Origin: Candidatus Bathyarchaeia archaeon
Lineage (GTDB): Archaea; Thermoproteota; Bathyarchaeia; Bathyarchaeales; Bathyarchaeaceae
DNA length: 64,000 bases
Assembly: GCA_035283685.1 (NCBI GenBank)
Contig: DATETJ010000004.1
Location: forward strand, 1-64,000
Direction of reading: 5' to 3'
Part shown: positions 49,522 through 57,925 of the stretch, in pieces
How positions within the stretch are numbered: position 1 is the stretch's first letter
How the letters are laid out: each line of letters begins with the position of its first letter
Position numbers and translations under genes: made by a program
The notes under the pieces: model-generated
What the model was told of the DNA's origin: nothing
Seen by the model: the letters and a program-made list of their open reading frames with translations, nothing else
The model's database searches: none

Positions 49522-50217
49522 TCAAGAAGCATCAAGAGTAACATGCTTCTCCCGCTTCGGAGCTGGTTTATACTCTCGGTCAAGCAACGCAGCTATCTTT
49601 TCAGCTTTCACCCTACCCACACCCTTAACAGTGCACAGCTCAGCAACCGAGGCGGAAAAAACCCTACGCACAGTTCCAAACCGCCCCAAGACGCGCTCCG
49701 CAAGCTTAGGTCCAATCGCCGGCAGAGAAGCCACAAGCGACAACTGCATCCTCTGCACATCAGCCCTTCGAACCTTCTTCTGCACCCATGGACCTTTGGG
49801 CGCACGAGTCAACCCAGAACGCTTGGCAAGAGTACGAATCAAATCCGCAGTTTGCCGTGCATTAGCAGTGAAAAACACAGTCAACCCGAACTGAAACGCA
49901 AGCGTCGCCAACGCTCCCCAATAGGCTCTCGGCTTGGCACTTTCGCCGATCAGCAGTTGCAGATCACCTTCAGCCACAAACACAGGGCGGCTATAGAATT
50001 GGCGCAACCTTCGCGCTTGATCAAACAGTCTACCCGAGTAGAGTGATTTGGCAAAATCTCGTCCTGCTTTTCTCTCCACAGCACAGTCAGAGGAAACAAC
50101 ATAATCACCGACCTCAAGCATCCGATAATCAACCTGCAACCCCAACGCTTTGAGAACGTCAGGCACGCCAGAATCCCTTTCTCGCTCATCCACAATCACG
50201 CGCGTTTGAAACGACAT
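49522..50217 (-). CDS. XPF/ERCC4-type structure-specific nuclease, short form
   Basis: About 231 residues from ATG 50217. The nuclease domain has VIVDERERDSG and CAVERKAGRDFAKSL, the ERKxxxD motif (E48, R49, K50, D54), then a C-terminal tandem helix-hairpin-helix (SLPAIGPKLAERVLGRFGTV, LCTVKGVGRVKAEKIAALLD). There is no helicase domain, as in crenarchaeal XPF, which cuts branched DNA with PCNA. The final lysine/arginine-rich tail could carry a PCNA contact but no clear PIP box is visible. Confidence 0.9.
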   Translation of the reverse strand: MSFQTRVIVDERERDSGVPDVLKALGLQVDYRMLEVGDYVVSSDCAVERKAGRDFAKSLYSGRLFDQARRLRQFYSRPVFVAEGDLQLLIGESAKPRAYWGALATLAFQFGLTVFFTANARQTADLIRTLAKRSGLTRAPKGPWVQKKVRRADVQRMQLSLVASLPAIGPKLAERVLGRFGTVRRVFSASVAELCTVKGVGRVKAEKIAALLDREYKPAPKREKHVTLDAS

Positions 50218-50278
50218 AGCAGACACTCGACCCTGCAAATTGATGAGGCAGCTGGCTCAAAAGACTTTTACTCGGTTT

Positions 50279-51076
50279 CTAAAACGGAAGCGGCGGTAGA
50301 AACGTGCTCAAGTGTGGAATTGACACAAAATAGCGCACGTAAACGCCCAGCGCCAGCAACCCAACTGACAGTAGCAGCAGCACCAAGTCGCCACGTTTGA
50401 TCTTCAGCACATAAAGATTTGTGCGCTTGGAACTGGCACCCCAAGCCCTCGATTCCATAGCCTCAGCCAATTCTAAACTTCGCCTTATGGCGCTGACTAT
50501 GAGTGGAATCAGGATTGGGATGTAGTTGCGCACGCGTTTTAGAAAGTTGCCTCGCTCCAACTCCAGACCTCGCGCCTTCTGAGCGTCCATAATGGTCTGA
50601 GCCTCCTCAGCCAGAACAGGCACAAAGCGTACAGCAGTGGTGAAGGCAAACGTGAACTCATATGGGACGTGGCTCTGCTCCAACGCTAAGCTTAGATGGT
50701 CAGGCGAAGTGGTCAAAAAGAAAACCGAAAAAGACTCAACCAACACCAGAAACCTCAACGTCATCGCCAACGAATACTCCAACAGCACACTCGTAGTCGG
50801 ATAAGACCTGTAAAGATAGCCAAACACAAAATTGAAAACAAAGATGAACATCGCCAAGAAAAGGGCTCCCCGCAGCGAACGCAACCATTGTCGTTTCACG
50901 CCTGCAACAGCCACAAAGGGCAGCGGCAGGAAAAACAACACCAACAAGGGCAGAAACTCAGTGAAAAGCAACGTGACGGCGAACATTGCAATGACAAACA
51001 CAAACTTGATTCTCGGATCACGATTATGAATAGGCGAGCTTACATGACGGAAGCGGAAACCTTCAAAAACGCTCAA
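50279..51076 (-). CDS. ecfT: ECF transporter transmembrane component (EcfT)
   Basis: 265 residues with five to six hydrophobic segments. The two cytosolic coupling motifs are visible: MDAQKARGLELERGNFLKRV (first ARG motif) and LAEAMESRAWGASSKRTNLY (second). Together with the two ATPases upstream it forms the energising module of a vitamin or metal-ion importer. The start overlaps the preceding ATPase by 4 bases (ATGA-type). No substrate-binding S component is in the window, so the substrate is open. Confidence 0.9.
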   Translation of the reverse strand: MSVFEGFRFRHVSSPIHNRDPRIKFVFVIAMFAVTLLFTEFLPLLVLFFLPLPFVAVAGVKRQWLRSLRGALFLAMFIFVFNFVFGYLYRSYPTTSVLLEYSLAMTLRFLVLVESFSVFFLTTSPDHLSLALEQSHVPYEFTFAFTTAVRFVPVLAEEAQTIMDAQKARGLELERGNFLKRVRNYIPILIPLIVSAIRRSLELAEAMESRAWGASSKRTNLYVLKIKRGDLVLLLLSVGLLALGVYVRYFVSIPHLSTFLPPLPF

Positions 51077-51903
51077 CGCTGATGCTCCTTCATGTAATTG
51101 ATCAATATCGTCTTCGCTTCCGAAACGTCAATCACGTCTGAAGGCAAGCCTAAGAACGTCAAGCCATGAAAAATCTGGGAGATTTGAGGCGGCACAATCG
51201 AAGCCTCCAACGCCAGCGTGGTGTTGGTTAGAATCTGCTTGGCTTCGCCGTCGGCTATTATCCTTCCCTCTTTCATCAAGACAACCCGCGGGTTGCATTC
51301 AGCCACAAACTCAACATCATGAGTCACAACCACAACCGTCTTGCCCTGCTCATTCAGTTGGACAATAAATTGCCGAAGGTTCTCCTTCTGCCTATGATCC
51401 TGCCCAATCGTGGGCTCATCAAGTATAACCACCTTCGGATCCCAAGCAAGAACTGAGGCTAAAGCCACACGTTTCCGCTCGCCTCCGCTCAACATGAAAG
51501 GAGACGTTTTCCGATACTCAACCAAATCGAGAAGATTAACCGCCCAAGTCACGCGTTTTTCAATGGTTTCAGCGTCGAACCCGAAGTTGCGCAGGGCAAA
51601 GGCAATTTCCTCCTCAACAGTCTCACTGAATAATTGATGGTCAGGATTTTGAAAGACGAATCCAACCGTTCTGGCAAGTTTGGCCACGCTTACGTCTCTG
51701 GTGCTGACCCCGTCAACCGACACTTGGCCTTTGGCAGGTCTGAGCAGACCGTTGAAATTCTTGACAAGCGTGGTCTTTCCTGCACCGTTTTGCCCCATTA
51801 TGGCGACGAATTCCCCGTCTTTGACCGTTATCGACACGCCTTTCAAGGCTTCAACGCCAGTTGGATACGTGAAGTAGATGTCTTTGACTTCTATCGTTGC
51901 CAC
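51073..51903 (-). CDS. ECF transporter ATP-binding subunit
   Basis: 276 residues. Walker A GQNGAGKTTLVKNFNG, Q-loop FVFQNPDHQLF, signature MLSGGERKRVALAS, Walker B KVVILDEPTIGQDH and H-loop VVVTHDVEF are all intact. It forms a heterodimer with the upstream paralogue and powers EcfT. Overlaps the previous gene by 13 bases and the next by 4. Start ATG 51903. Confidence 0.9.
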   Translation of the reverse strand: MATIEVKDIYFTYPTGVEALKGVSITVKDGEFVAIMGQNGAGKTTLVKNFNGLLRPAKGQVSVDGVSTRDVSVAKLARTVGFVFQNPDHQLFSETVEEEIAFALRNFGFDAETIEKRVTWAVNLLDLVEYRKTSPFMLSGGERKRVALASVLAWDPKVVILDEPTIGQDHRQKENLRQFIVQLNEQGKTVVVVTHDVEFVAECNPRVVLMKEGRIIADGEAKQILTNTTLALEASIVPPQISQIFHGLTFLGLPSDVIDVSEAKTILINYMKEHQR

Positions 51904-52739
51904 AATGCCTCCCGCAGATATTGCGTGGCTTCCTCAGAGCTTAGGGGAATTCCCTTCAACGTGACACCGTTTTCTTCAAGAAGCCGCCAGAGGCGCACGA
52001 CCTTTGGGATGCCAACGCCTAGAAGCCAAGCTTGTTCGGAGTTGAATATGTCCCGGGGTTCGCCGTCTAGCACGATTTTGCCTTCATCCATGATTATGAC
52101 GTGGTTGGCGTATTTTGCAGCCAAATCCAATCTGTGCTCGACTAGTATGACGGTTATTCCCAGCTGTCTGTTGAGTTGGCTTATCACTTCGAAGATTTTC
52201 TGAGCCCCAAGAGGGTCGAGAAAAGACGTTGGCTCGTCGAAAACGATGATCTCAGGTTGCATGGCGAGGACGCTGGCGATGGCAACACGCTGTTGCTGCC
52301 CGCCTGAAAGCTCGTAAGGTGCTCTTTCCCTCAAGTCTTCGATACCCGTCGTTTTCAGCGCCCAGTCCACGCGCTCCTTCATCTCTTGCCTCGGCATGCC
52401 CAAGTTTTCAAGCCCGAAAGCTACGTCTTTTTCAACCGACAACGCGAAGAGCTGGTTTTCAGGGTTCTGAAACACGAGTCCAACGTGCATCGCCATTTCC
52501 CCTATAGTGTGACCACTGATGTTCAAGTCAGCAACCTTCAGGTCGCCTTTCAATTCACCTGCATAGAAGTGTGGTATCAACCCGTTGAAGCAGCGACAAA
52601 GAGTGGTCTTCCCGCAGCCGCTTGGACCTGTGAGTATGGCGAACTCGCCTTTTTCTACAGCTAGGCTCACGTCACTTAGAGACTGCTTGTTTGCGCCGGG
52701 ATACATGTAGGTTAGGTTTTTAATCTCGATAACTGCCAA
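51891..52739 (-). CDS. ECF transporter ATP-binding subunit, first gene of operon
   Basis: 282 residues. Walker A GPSGCGKTTLCRCFNG, Q-loop LVFQNPENQLF, signature ELSGGQQQRVAIAS, Walker B EIIVFDEPTSFLDP and H-loop VILVEHRLDL are present. It resembles EcfA/CbiO proteins. It starts the operon EcfA-EcfA-EcfT. The C-terminal 40 residues (AWLLGVGIPKVVRLWRLLEE) are a typical extra helix. Confidence 0.9.
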   Translation of the reverse strand: MAVIEIKNLTYMYPGANKQSLSDVSLAVEKGEFAILTGPSGCGKTTLCRCFNGLIPHFYAGELKGDLKVADLNISGHTIGEMAMHVGLVFQNPENQLFALSVEKDVAFGLENLGMPRQEMKERVDWALKTTGIEDLRERAPYELSGGQQQRVAIASVLAMQPEIIVFDEPTSFLDPLGAQKIFEVISQLNRQLGITVILVEHRLDLAAKYANHVIIMDEGKIVLDGEPRDIFNSEQAWLLGVGIPKVVRLWRLLEENGVTLKGIPLSSEEATQYLREALWQR

Positions 52740-52802
52740 TGCCTTTGTCGCCGCCTTGTTGCAACAGCAACTTGCAGATTAACTTAAGAGTAGCTACTCA
52801 AT

Positions 52803-53795
52803 TTAGAGTTTGGTCAGTTTCTCTTTCAACAGTCTTGCGCACCGCTTTAGGCTGTCTTCAACTTCGCCTACACCATTAACTCCAGCAGAAACAGCATGTC
52901 CCCCACCCATACCATGCAAGTATTCACCAAGAGGATTGGCAATATCCCTGCCTAAATGAACCTTGGTTTTTTCATGAAAATCTTGCGTGGCGCGCATACT
53001 CATCTGGAGTTTCTCGCCTTTTTGTCCTGCCGCAACTGCAACATGCGCGCCTAAACTGATGAGTGCGCGAGCTGCTGAGGCTTGATATGCGCTGACGTTT
53101 GAAAAAGCGATTAGCCAGTTGTTGATTCCGATTAGTTTGAGGCGTTTTGACGCTTTGAGTCGTGCTATGCGTTCTGATTGATCCATAGGCAACGAAAGCA
53201 GGGACAGGGTCTCTTCAGCTTTGACTCCAGCGTCGATTAGCTCGGCTATCGCCTTGAAGGTGCTGGATTTAGCCAATACAAAATGCCGCGTGTCAAACGC
53301 TATTCCCAAAAACAGCGCCTGAGCTTCAACCGGCTTCAACTCAACCTGAGCCTCTTTATACAGACGATAGACTATTTCGCAGGCGGATGAAGCCTTCTCG
53401 TCAGCAACGCTCAGGGTTGCGAGGCTTTCAGTCTGCGGGTGGCTTGCATGATGGTCTATTACGATCAACGCTGCCTTTGACGCCTTGACTCGATCGCTCC
53501 ATTCGCCCAGTTGCTGAACCGTGTTTGTATCCAGCAAGACGATGATGTCTGCTTCCTCGATTCTTGGTTGCATCGTCAACTTTGCAGGCAACGAGTTTAG
53601 CAGGGATTTTGACAGTCGACTTGGACCTTGAGCCGCAGCAGTCTCGACAGCAAGGTTAGGTCTAAGCCGCTGCAGCAGTTGAGCAAAACCAAACGCGGCA
53701 CACACAGCATCTGGGTCAGCGTTTACGTGGCAGAGTAAGACAGCTAGTTTGGCTTTTCGGTTCTCGATGAGATCGATTATTTGGTGGACTTGCAT
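52803..53795 (-). CDS. DHH-family phosphoesterase (RecJ/NrnA-like)
   Basis: 330 residues. The DHH domain motifs are LLCHVNADPDAVCAAFGFAQ, IIVLLDTNTVQQLG and LIVIDHHASHPQ (DHH). The DHHA1 motif GMGGGHAVSAGVNGVGE lies near the end. These enzymes degrade short RNA/DNA or cyclic dinucleotides. It is the last gene of the prefoldin/Pcc1 cluster, overlapping DUF3194 by 19 bases, an arrangement seen in many archaea. Confidence 0.9.
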   Translation of the reverse strand: MQVHQIIDLIENRKAKLAVLLCHVNADPDAVCAAFGFAQLLQRLRPNLAVETAAAQGPSRLSKSLLNSLPAKLTMQPRIEEADIIVLLDTNTVQQLGEWSDRVKASKAALIVIDHHASHPQTESLATLSVADEKASSACEIVYRLYKEAQVELKPVEAQALFLGIAFDTRHFVLAKSSTFKAIAELIDAGVKAEETLSLLSLPMDQSERIARLKASKRLKLIGINNWLIAFSNVSAYQASAARALISLGAHVAVAAGQKGEKLQMSMRATQDFHEKTKVHLGRDIANPLGEYLHGMGGGHAVSAGVNGVGEVEDSLKRCARLLKEKLTKL

Positions 53796-54091
53796 GAAGA
53801 CTCACGCAGATATTGCTTTATGGCGTCGAATGCTTTCTCTGTTGCTTCTTGTGCCAGTTTGTTCACATTGAGGTTCTTCGTTGATGGCGACAAGGTGATT
53901 TCCACTTCTACATTGACTGTGACGGGTTTGCTGCCTTCAGCGTCCACGGTAATATCAAGCGTTGAAATTTCCTTCTTAGGAACCTTGGACAGAACATAAG
54001 CTCTTGCTGCTTTCTCGCCTGTCTCACAGAGTTTTTCAAGTTGGTCTTCTGTCAACTCGGCTATACCGAGTTCTTCCAACAGACGCTTCAC
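53777..54091 (-). CDS. DUF3194-family protein
   Basis: 104 residues. It has a helix-rich N-terminus (EDQLEKLCETGEKAARAYVL) and conserved strands (STLDITVDAEGSKPVTVNVE, VEITLSPSTKNLNVNKLAQE). The DUF3194 family is archaea-specific and usually lies beside prefoldin beta, as here (8 bases downstream). Function unknown; the neighbourhood suggests protein folding or translation. Confidence 0.8.
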   Translation of the reverse strand: MKRLLEELGIAELTEDQLEKLCETGEKAARAYVLSKVPKKEISTLDITVDAEGSKPVTVNVEVEITLSPSTKNLNVNKLAQEATEKAFDAIKQYLRESSCKSTK

Positions 54092-54099
54092 CTAAGCCC

Positions 54100-54477
54100 T
54101 TAAGACTCAGGCTGCGCTGGAAAAACTGGGCTTAGATCCTTCTGCAATCTGGCTTGCAGGTCTTTGGCTTGGGTTCGAAGCCTTTCTTCCTGCTTTCCTA
54201 ACACGCTGACTCGTGCGTTGAACAGTTCTTTGCGCTCGGTAAGCTCGGTTGTCACTTTGGCTTTTTCAGCCTTCACCAACAATGAACCAATCGATTTGTA
54301 TATTATGGCGTTGTCGTCCATCTTTGCCAACTCGCTGAGCGCTTGCTCAGTTTCCGTCAACTCCAATTCAAGCTGCTGCTTCTGCGTCAACACCGACTGC
54401 AAGGCCTGCTGGAGTTGCTGCAACCTGAGCAAACGCTCTTGAACTGGGGCTGGAAGCTTCGAGATTTCATCGCTCAT
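54100..54477 (-). CDS. pfdB: Prefoldin subunit beta
   Basis: 125 residues made of two long coiled-coil helices (LLRLQQLQQALQSVLTQKQQ and TTELTERKELFNARVSVLGK) joined by a beta-hairpin segment DDNAIIYKSIGSLLVKAEKA. This is the archaeal beta subunit of the hexameric prefoldin that delivers unfolded proteins to the thermosome. The upstream TATA-like CTTAATTAATTC (about 54530) suggests its own promoter. Confidence 0.9.
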   Translation of the reverse strand: MSDEISKLPAPVQERLLRLQQLQQALQSVLTQKQQLELELTETEQALSELAKMDDNAIIYKSIGSLLVKAEKAKVTTELTERKELFNARVSVLGKQEERLRTQAKDLQARLQKDLSPVFPAQPES

Positions 54478-54564
54478 GGGGCAACATTCCTATAATCAGT
54501 GGCTGAATTACGCTCAGCATTATGAACTCGAATTAATTAAGCATTTCTTGAACAATTGCTGCTA

Positions 54565-54822
54565 TCAAGATGCTTCGAGAGCTTGCAGAACATCCATTGA
54601 AAGGCGTACCCAATGCAGATAGGAGTTCAACGCTGCCCTCAACGCAGAAGTGTCCTTTGCCTCGAAAATCATGGTCAACGTCAACGTCTTGTCTTCTTTC
54701 ACAACAGCAACTTTGGAGCGACTTGTCACAGGGCTGCGAGCCTCAGCCTTGAGCGCCGTAAAGATAGCCGACAACTGCTTCCCGCTGGGAAATCTAAGAT
54801 GAATCTTAGCTGTTGCTCTCAT
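54565..54822 (-). CDS. pcc1: KEOPS subunit Pcc1
   Basis: 85 residues matching Pcc1: N-terminal strand ATAKIHLRFPSGKQLSAIFT, central EDKTLTLTMIFEAKDTSALR and terminal helix ALNSYLHWVRLSMDVLQAL. Pcc1 is the dimerising subunit of the KEOPS complex that makes t6A in tRNA. In many archaea it lies directly after the eL43 and RpoP genes. Here the arsenic cassette separates it from eL43 and no rpoP is visible. Confidence 0.85.
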   Translation of the reverse strand: MRATAKIHLRFPSGKQLSAIFTALKAEARSPVTSRSKVAVVKEDKTLTLTMIFEAKDTSALRAALNSYLHWVRLSMDVLQALEAS

Positions 54823-54840
54823 CCTTTCTCAGCACCTGCA

Positions 54841-55257
54841 TTAATCAATCGCTTTAAGTTCAGCCATTAATGAAAGGACTCTTTTCTCTATCTCGTCTCT
54901 TATTTCCCGAACCTTTTCAATAGGTTTGCCCTTAGGATCTTCCAAGCTCCAGTCAATGACATTCTTGAGAAGTGGGGCAGGGCAAACCTGCTCGACACTG
55001 CAGCCCATCGTGATAATTCTATGGACTTCTTCCGCCATCCTCGTAGTAAGCAGTTTGGGCTTTTTCATGGATATGTCAATTCCTTTTTCCTTCATGGCTT
55101 GCACCACAACTGGATTGACTTCATCAGCTAACATGACGCCGGCGCTCGTGGCAACGACTTTGCCCTCTCCGAAATGGTTTGCGAATGCCTCAGCCATTTG
55201 GCTTCGACCAGCGTTCTCGACACATACAAATAGTATCTTTTTCAGCGCACATTTCAC
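54841..55257 (-). CDS. arsC: Arsenate reductase ArsC, thioredoxin-coupled type
   Basis: 138 residues of the low-molecular-weight phosphatase fold. The P-loop FVCVENAGRSQ carries C12 (CxxNxxRS), and ITMGCSVEQVCPAPLL carries C86 and C92, the redox relay cysteines. DWSLEDPKGKPIEKVREIRD carries the general acid Asp. It reduces arsenate to arsenite for export by the preceding Acr3. The start overlaps the acr3 stop by 4 bases. Confidence 0.9.
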   Translation of the reverse strand: MKCALKKILFVCVENAGRSQMAEAFANHFGEGKVVATSAGVMLADEVNPVVVQAMKEKGIDISMKKPKLLTTRMAEEVHRIITMGCSVEQVCPAPLLKNVIDWSLEDPKGKPIEKVREIRDEIEKRVLSLMAELKAID

Positions 55258-56309
55258 CTCCCAGCATTCTTCCTTGGAAAGTAATGGCTTGTTCTTAAAC
55301 CCAACTTCACCACAGACAGCATCAGTGGGACTTCCATTAAAGGTCCTATGACGGTGGCTAACGCTGCGCCTGAGCCTATGCCGTACAGCGTTATGGCCAC
55401 TGCTATGGCAACTTCAAAGTGGCTGCTGCTTCCTATCAAGGTTGTATCTATGGTGGTTTCGTATGCCCAGCCTGCGAGATATCCAAGCATGTAAGTCCAA
55501 GTTATCATGATGGCATAGTGCAGCAGATTCGGTGCCGCAAGGTAAGCGACCAAGAAGGGATTTTCAAGAATGACCTCTCCCTCAAACGAAAACAAGACTA
55601 TGAGAGTGGTCAAGAGAGCCACTATGGATATTTTGCCGACAACAGGGATGTACCTGTTGCTGAACCATTCCTCGCCTTTCCGGGGTATCAGTGTTCTTCT
55701 AGTGATGGCACCTGATGCGACTGGTAAAGCAATGAAAACCAAAACGCTGACAGCGATCAGATCCCAAGGCACTGGAATGCTGCTTACTCCTAGATATAGC
55801 GCTGCCATCGGAGCATAAAGCAACAGCATCAAAAGCGCGTTAATCGCTGTATTAACCAGTCCCTGTGCCATGTCACCTTTAGCTAGAAACATCCACCACA
55901 TTACCATGGCTGTGCAGGGTGACATGCCGAGCAGTATTATTCCAGCCTTTTGCAAAGGATCGGTCAGCATGAGATTTGCCAGAAGAGTCATCAGAGGGGG
56001 AGCTACAACCCAGTTTGCGAATAATGTCACAAGCAGAGGTTTGGGTTTCTGCGCAGCTTTCCTAACGTCGCTGAACCTTATTCCAACAACCGTGGGATAC
56101 ATCATGAAAAACAGCAGTATGCCAATCGGAATCGACAACTGCCTGAATTTAAGGGAATCTACGAGCTGACCGAATTGCGGCAGAAATCGTCCCACCAACA
56201 AGCCGACGATTATGCAGATGGCAATCCATACGGTTAGGTACTTCTCGAAAAGACCAAGCGTTCCGCGTTCAGCAGACGCAGATGATTGTTGCTGAGCAAT
56301 CATTTTCAT
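55254..56309 (-). CDS. acr3: Acr3-family arsenite efflux permease
   Basis: 351 residues with about ten membrane helices. The conserved ILLGMSPCTAMVMWWMFLAK contains the essential cysteine region, and PIGILLFFMMYPTVVGIRFS is the typical early motif. It exports arsenite across the cytoplasmic membrane. The start overlaps the arsR stop by 4 bases, giving the tightly coupled order arsR-acr3-arsC. Start ATG 56309. Confidence 0.92.
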   Translation of the reverse strand: MKMIAQQQSSASAERGTLGLFEKYLTVWIAICIIVGLLVGRFLPQFGQLVDSLKFRQLSIPIGILLFFMMYPTVVGIRFSDVRKAAQKPKPLLVTLFANWVVAPPLMTLLANLMLTDPLQKAGIILLGMSPCTAMVMWWMFLAKGDMAQGLVNTAINALLMLLLYAPMAALYLGVSSIPVPWDLIAVSVLVFIALPVASGAITRRTLIPRKGEEWFSNRYIPVVGKISIVALLTTLIVLFSFEGEVILENPFLVAYLAAPNLLHYAIMITWTYMLGYLAGWAYETTIDTTLIGSSSHFEVAIAVAITLYGIGSGAALATVIGPLMEVPLMLSVVKLGLRTSHYFPRKNAGR

Positions 56310-56704
56310 CTCTTGAAGACTTCCGTTCCGAGCAAGTTTGCAACCAGCTTGTGATCAACAATGCTGTAGAAGACCCATTTCACTTCCCTTCTTCGCCTAA
56401 CCAAACCTGCATTCTCCAACAACCCCAAATGATGAGATGCTGTCGGTTGAGTCAAATCAAGCGCAACCATAAGTTCACAGACACACATCTCCTGCATCTC
56501 GAGAAGTCTCAGAATCCGCAGCCGCGTTTGGTCGGCTAACGCCTTGAAAAGCTTACTCTGCGTGTCTACAGTCTTGGCGTTGGCGACTTCGTTAGCCAGA
56601 CGCCGAAGTTGATCAGCGTATTTTGGCGCCTCTGCAGCTTTGCATCTTCCAGACTCAATCAACCGAACAAGTCGGTCTTTCTCATTGGCAGGCATAGTTG
56701 TCAT
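56306..56704 (-). CDS. arsR: ArsR-family metalloregulator
   Basis: 132 residues. A winged HTH (LFKALADQTRLRILRLLEMQ, ALDLTQPTASHHLGLLENAG, VKWVFYSIVDHKL) has the metal-binding CVCELM in the alpha-3 helix (C74, C76). The first about 45 residues form an extra helical region with another cysteine (C21). It should repress its own operon and release DNA on binding arsenite. A palindromic operator lies upstream at 56725-56769. Confidence 0.9.
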   Translation of the reverse strand: MTTMPANEKDRLVRLIESGRCKAAEAPKYADQLRRLANEVANAKTVDTQSKLFKALADQTRLRILRLLEMQEMCVCELMVALDLTQPTASHHLGLLENAGLVRRRREVKWVFYSIVDHKLVANLLGTEVFKR

Positions 56705-56724
56705 TGGCTAAACCTTCCGTTTTG

Positions 56725-56769
56725 AGAAACTACATGATTACATATTAACATATTTAAATATGTAGTTTC
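56725..56769. promoter_or_regulatory. arsR promoter/operator with nested palindromes
   Basis: GAAACTACAT (56726-56735) is inverted as ATGTAGTTTC (56760-56769). Inside lies the perfect 16-bp palindrome ACATATTTAAATATGT (56748-56763), which overlaps a TATA-like TTTAAATA. Binding of ArsR here would block transcription initiation about 45-60 bases before the arsR start. Confidence 0.65.
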
Positions 56770-56824
56770 GACACTCCTTTGAAAAGCTGGAAAAAGAGAC
56801 TAGAAAGAAGAAGATCCTGAGGGG

Positions 56825-57124
56825 TTACTCGCCTTCTTGTTCCACAGCCACTGCTTCAGTCGGCACGCCTTTTGCTGCTCGCTTGGCAATTTCGCCAAGC
56901 TTGGTTGTTGGCATATAGGCGCCACCAGCGAACACTGCGCTGCATTTTCCGCATTTCCAGACGCCTACGCTTTGACGTCGAACCGAGGTTGAACCGCACT
57001 TCGGGCATTCATGTGCTTTTTTAAGACCGGAGATGGCGGCGATGTAGCGCTTTCGGACAGTGGAGCCATAGCGAGCCTCAAATCCACGCGTTGAACCGAT
57101 CTTCTTCATTCGCTTCTTGCCCAT
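56825..57124 (-). CDS. rpl37ae: Ribosomal protein eL43 (L37Ae)
   Basis: 99 residues. The zinc ribbon CPKCGSTSVRRQSVGVWKCG then KCSAVFAGGAYMPTT is diagnostic. The basic N-terminus RMKKIGSTRGFEARYGSTVR matches the family. The C-terminus has a short acidic extension. It closes the exosome superoperon, 4 bases after rrp42. Large-subunit protein of archaea and eukaryotes. Confidence 0.93.
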   Translation of the reverse strand: MGKKRMKKIGSTRGFEARYGSTVRKRYIAAISGLKKAHECPKCGSTSVRRQSVGVWKCGKCSAVFAGGAYMPTTKLGEIAKRAAKGVPTEAVAVEQEGE

Positions 57125-57127
57125 TTC

Positions 57128-57925
57128 TTAGTCCTTCACAACTAGTTTTCGCAGTTCAGCCGATTTCTCTTGCGCTATTTTGCTTGCCTCTAAGATCTGT
57201 TGGGTTGAGAATGTGCCGTAACCGCCCTTCTGGATCGCGCATATCTTGCCGTCTTTCTCCACAGTCATAGTCAAGCGAGCGTCCATCACCTGCTCTTCCT
57301 CAAGCCATGGATCCACAACCAGCTTGTCGTTGATTTTGGCAAACGTAACTGCAATGGGATGGTTTTTGATGGGCAGCGGCTTATAGCCCGGCTTAATCTT
57401 TACTTCGCCTTCTTTCACTTCGTAGTTGAACATTTTTGTGTTCAGAAGTGCAGCTAGAGCAGCTAGTGCTGACGCGTCGATCAAGTTGCCGTCGTGGTTG
57501 AGAACGTAAACATCGATGAACACAACGAAAACCTTCTCGCCGGCCTCTATGACTAGGTCTTCGGTGGGTATAGCTTTTGATTCGCGTATGCCACGATCCA
57601 CTACACGAGCCAACTCAATCGATCTCTCATCTGGCGGTCCAGGCTCAAACGTGGGGGAAGCCAAAGGCACAAGCTCAGCGTTAACGGTCATGACTCCTTG
57701 ATTCGGAGTGTCTGGAAACGGCTCGCCTGTCTCGATCTTAACTCCTACCAAGACTTCGGTTTTGCCCAAGCGGACTCGCGCTGAGCCTTCGGCGCGTTCA
57801 ATAAGCCCAGACTCGATCTGGACTTCTCGGTAGTCGTTAGGTTCTCGTCCATCCAATCGCTTGCCACTGGCGATCAACTGTGCAACTCTTCTAGCCCTGA
57901 CTTTTGCAGCCATTATTGACGCCAT
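57128..57925 (-). CDS. rrp42: Exosome subunit Rrp42
   Basis: 265 residues of the RNase PH fold, non-catalytic ring subunit: SGKRLDGREPNDYREVQIES, ARVRLGKTEVLVGVKIETGE and VFVVFIDVYVLNHDGNLIDA. The start ATG 57925 overlaps the rrp41 stop in a TAATG arrangement with GGAGGCGATT as ribosome site. It pairs with Rrp41 in the hexameric exosome that degrades or tails RNA. Confidence 0.93.
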   Translation of the reverse strand: MASIMAAKVRARRVAQLIASGKRLDGREPNDYREVQIESGLIERAEGSARVRLGKTEVLVGVKIETGEPFPDTPNQGVMTVNAELVPLASPTFEPGPPDERSIELARVVDRGIRESKAIPTEDLVIEAGEKVFVVFIDVYVLNHDGNLIDASALAALAALLNTKMFNYEVKEGEVKIKPGYKPLPIKNHPIAVTFAKINDKLVVDPWLEEEQVMDARLTMTVEKDGKICAIQKGGYGTFSTQQILEASKIAQEKSAELRKLVVKD

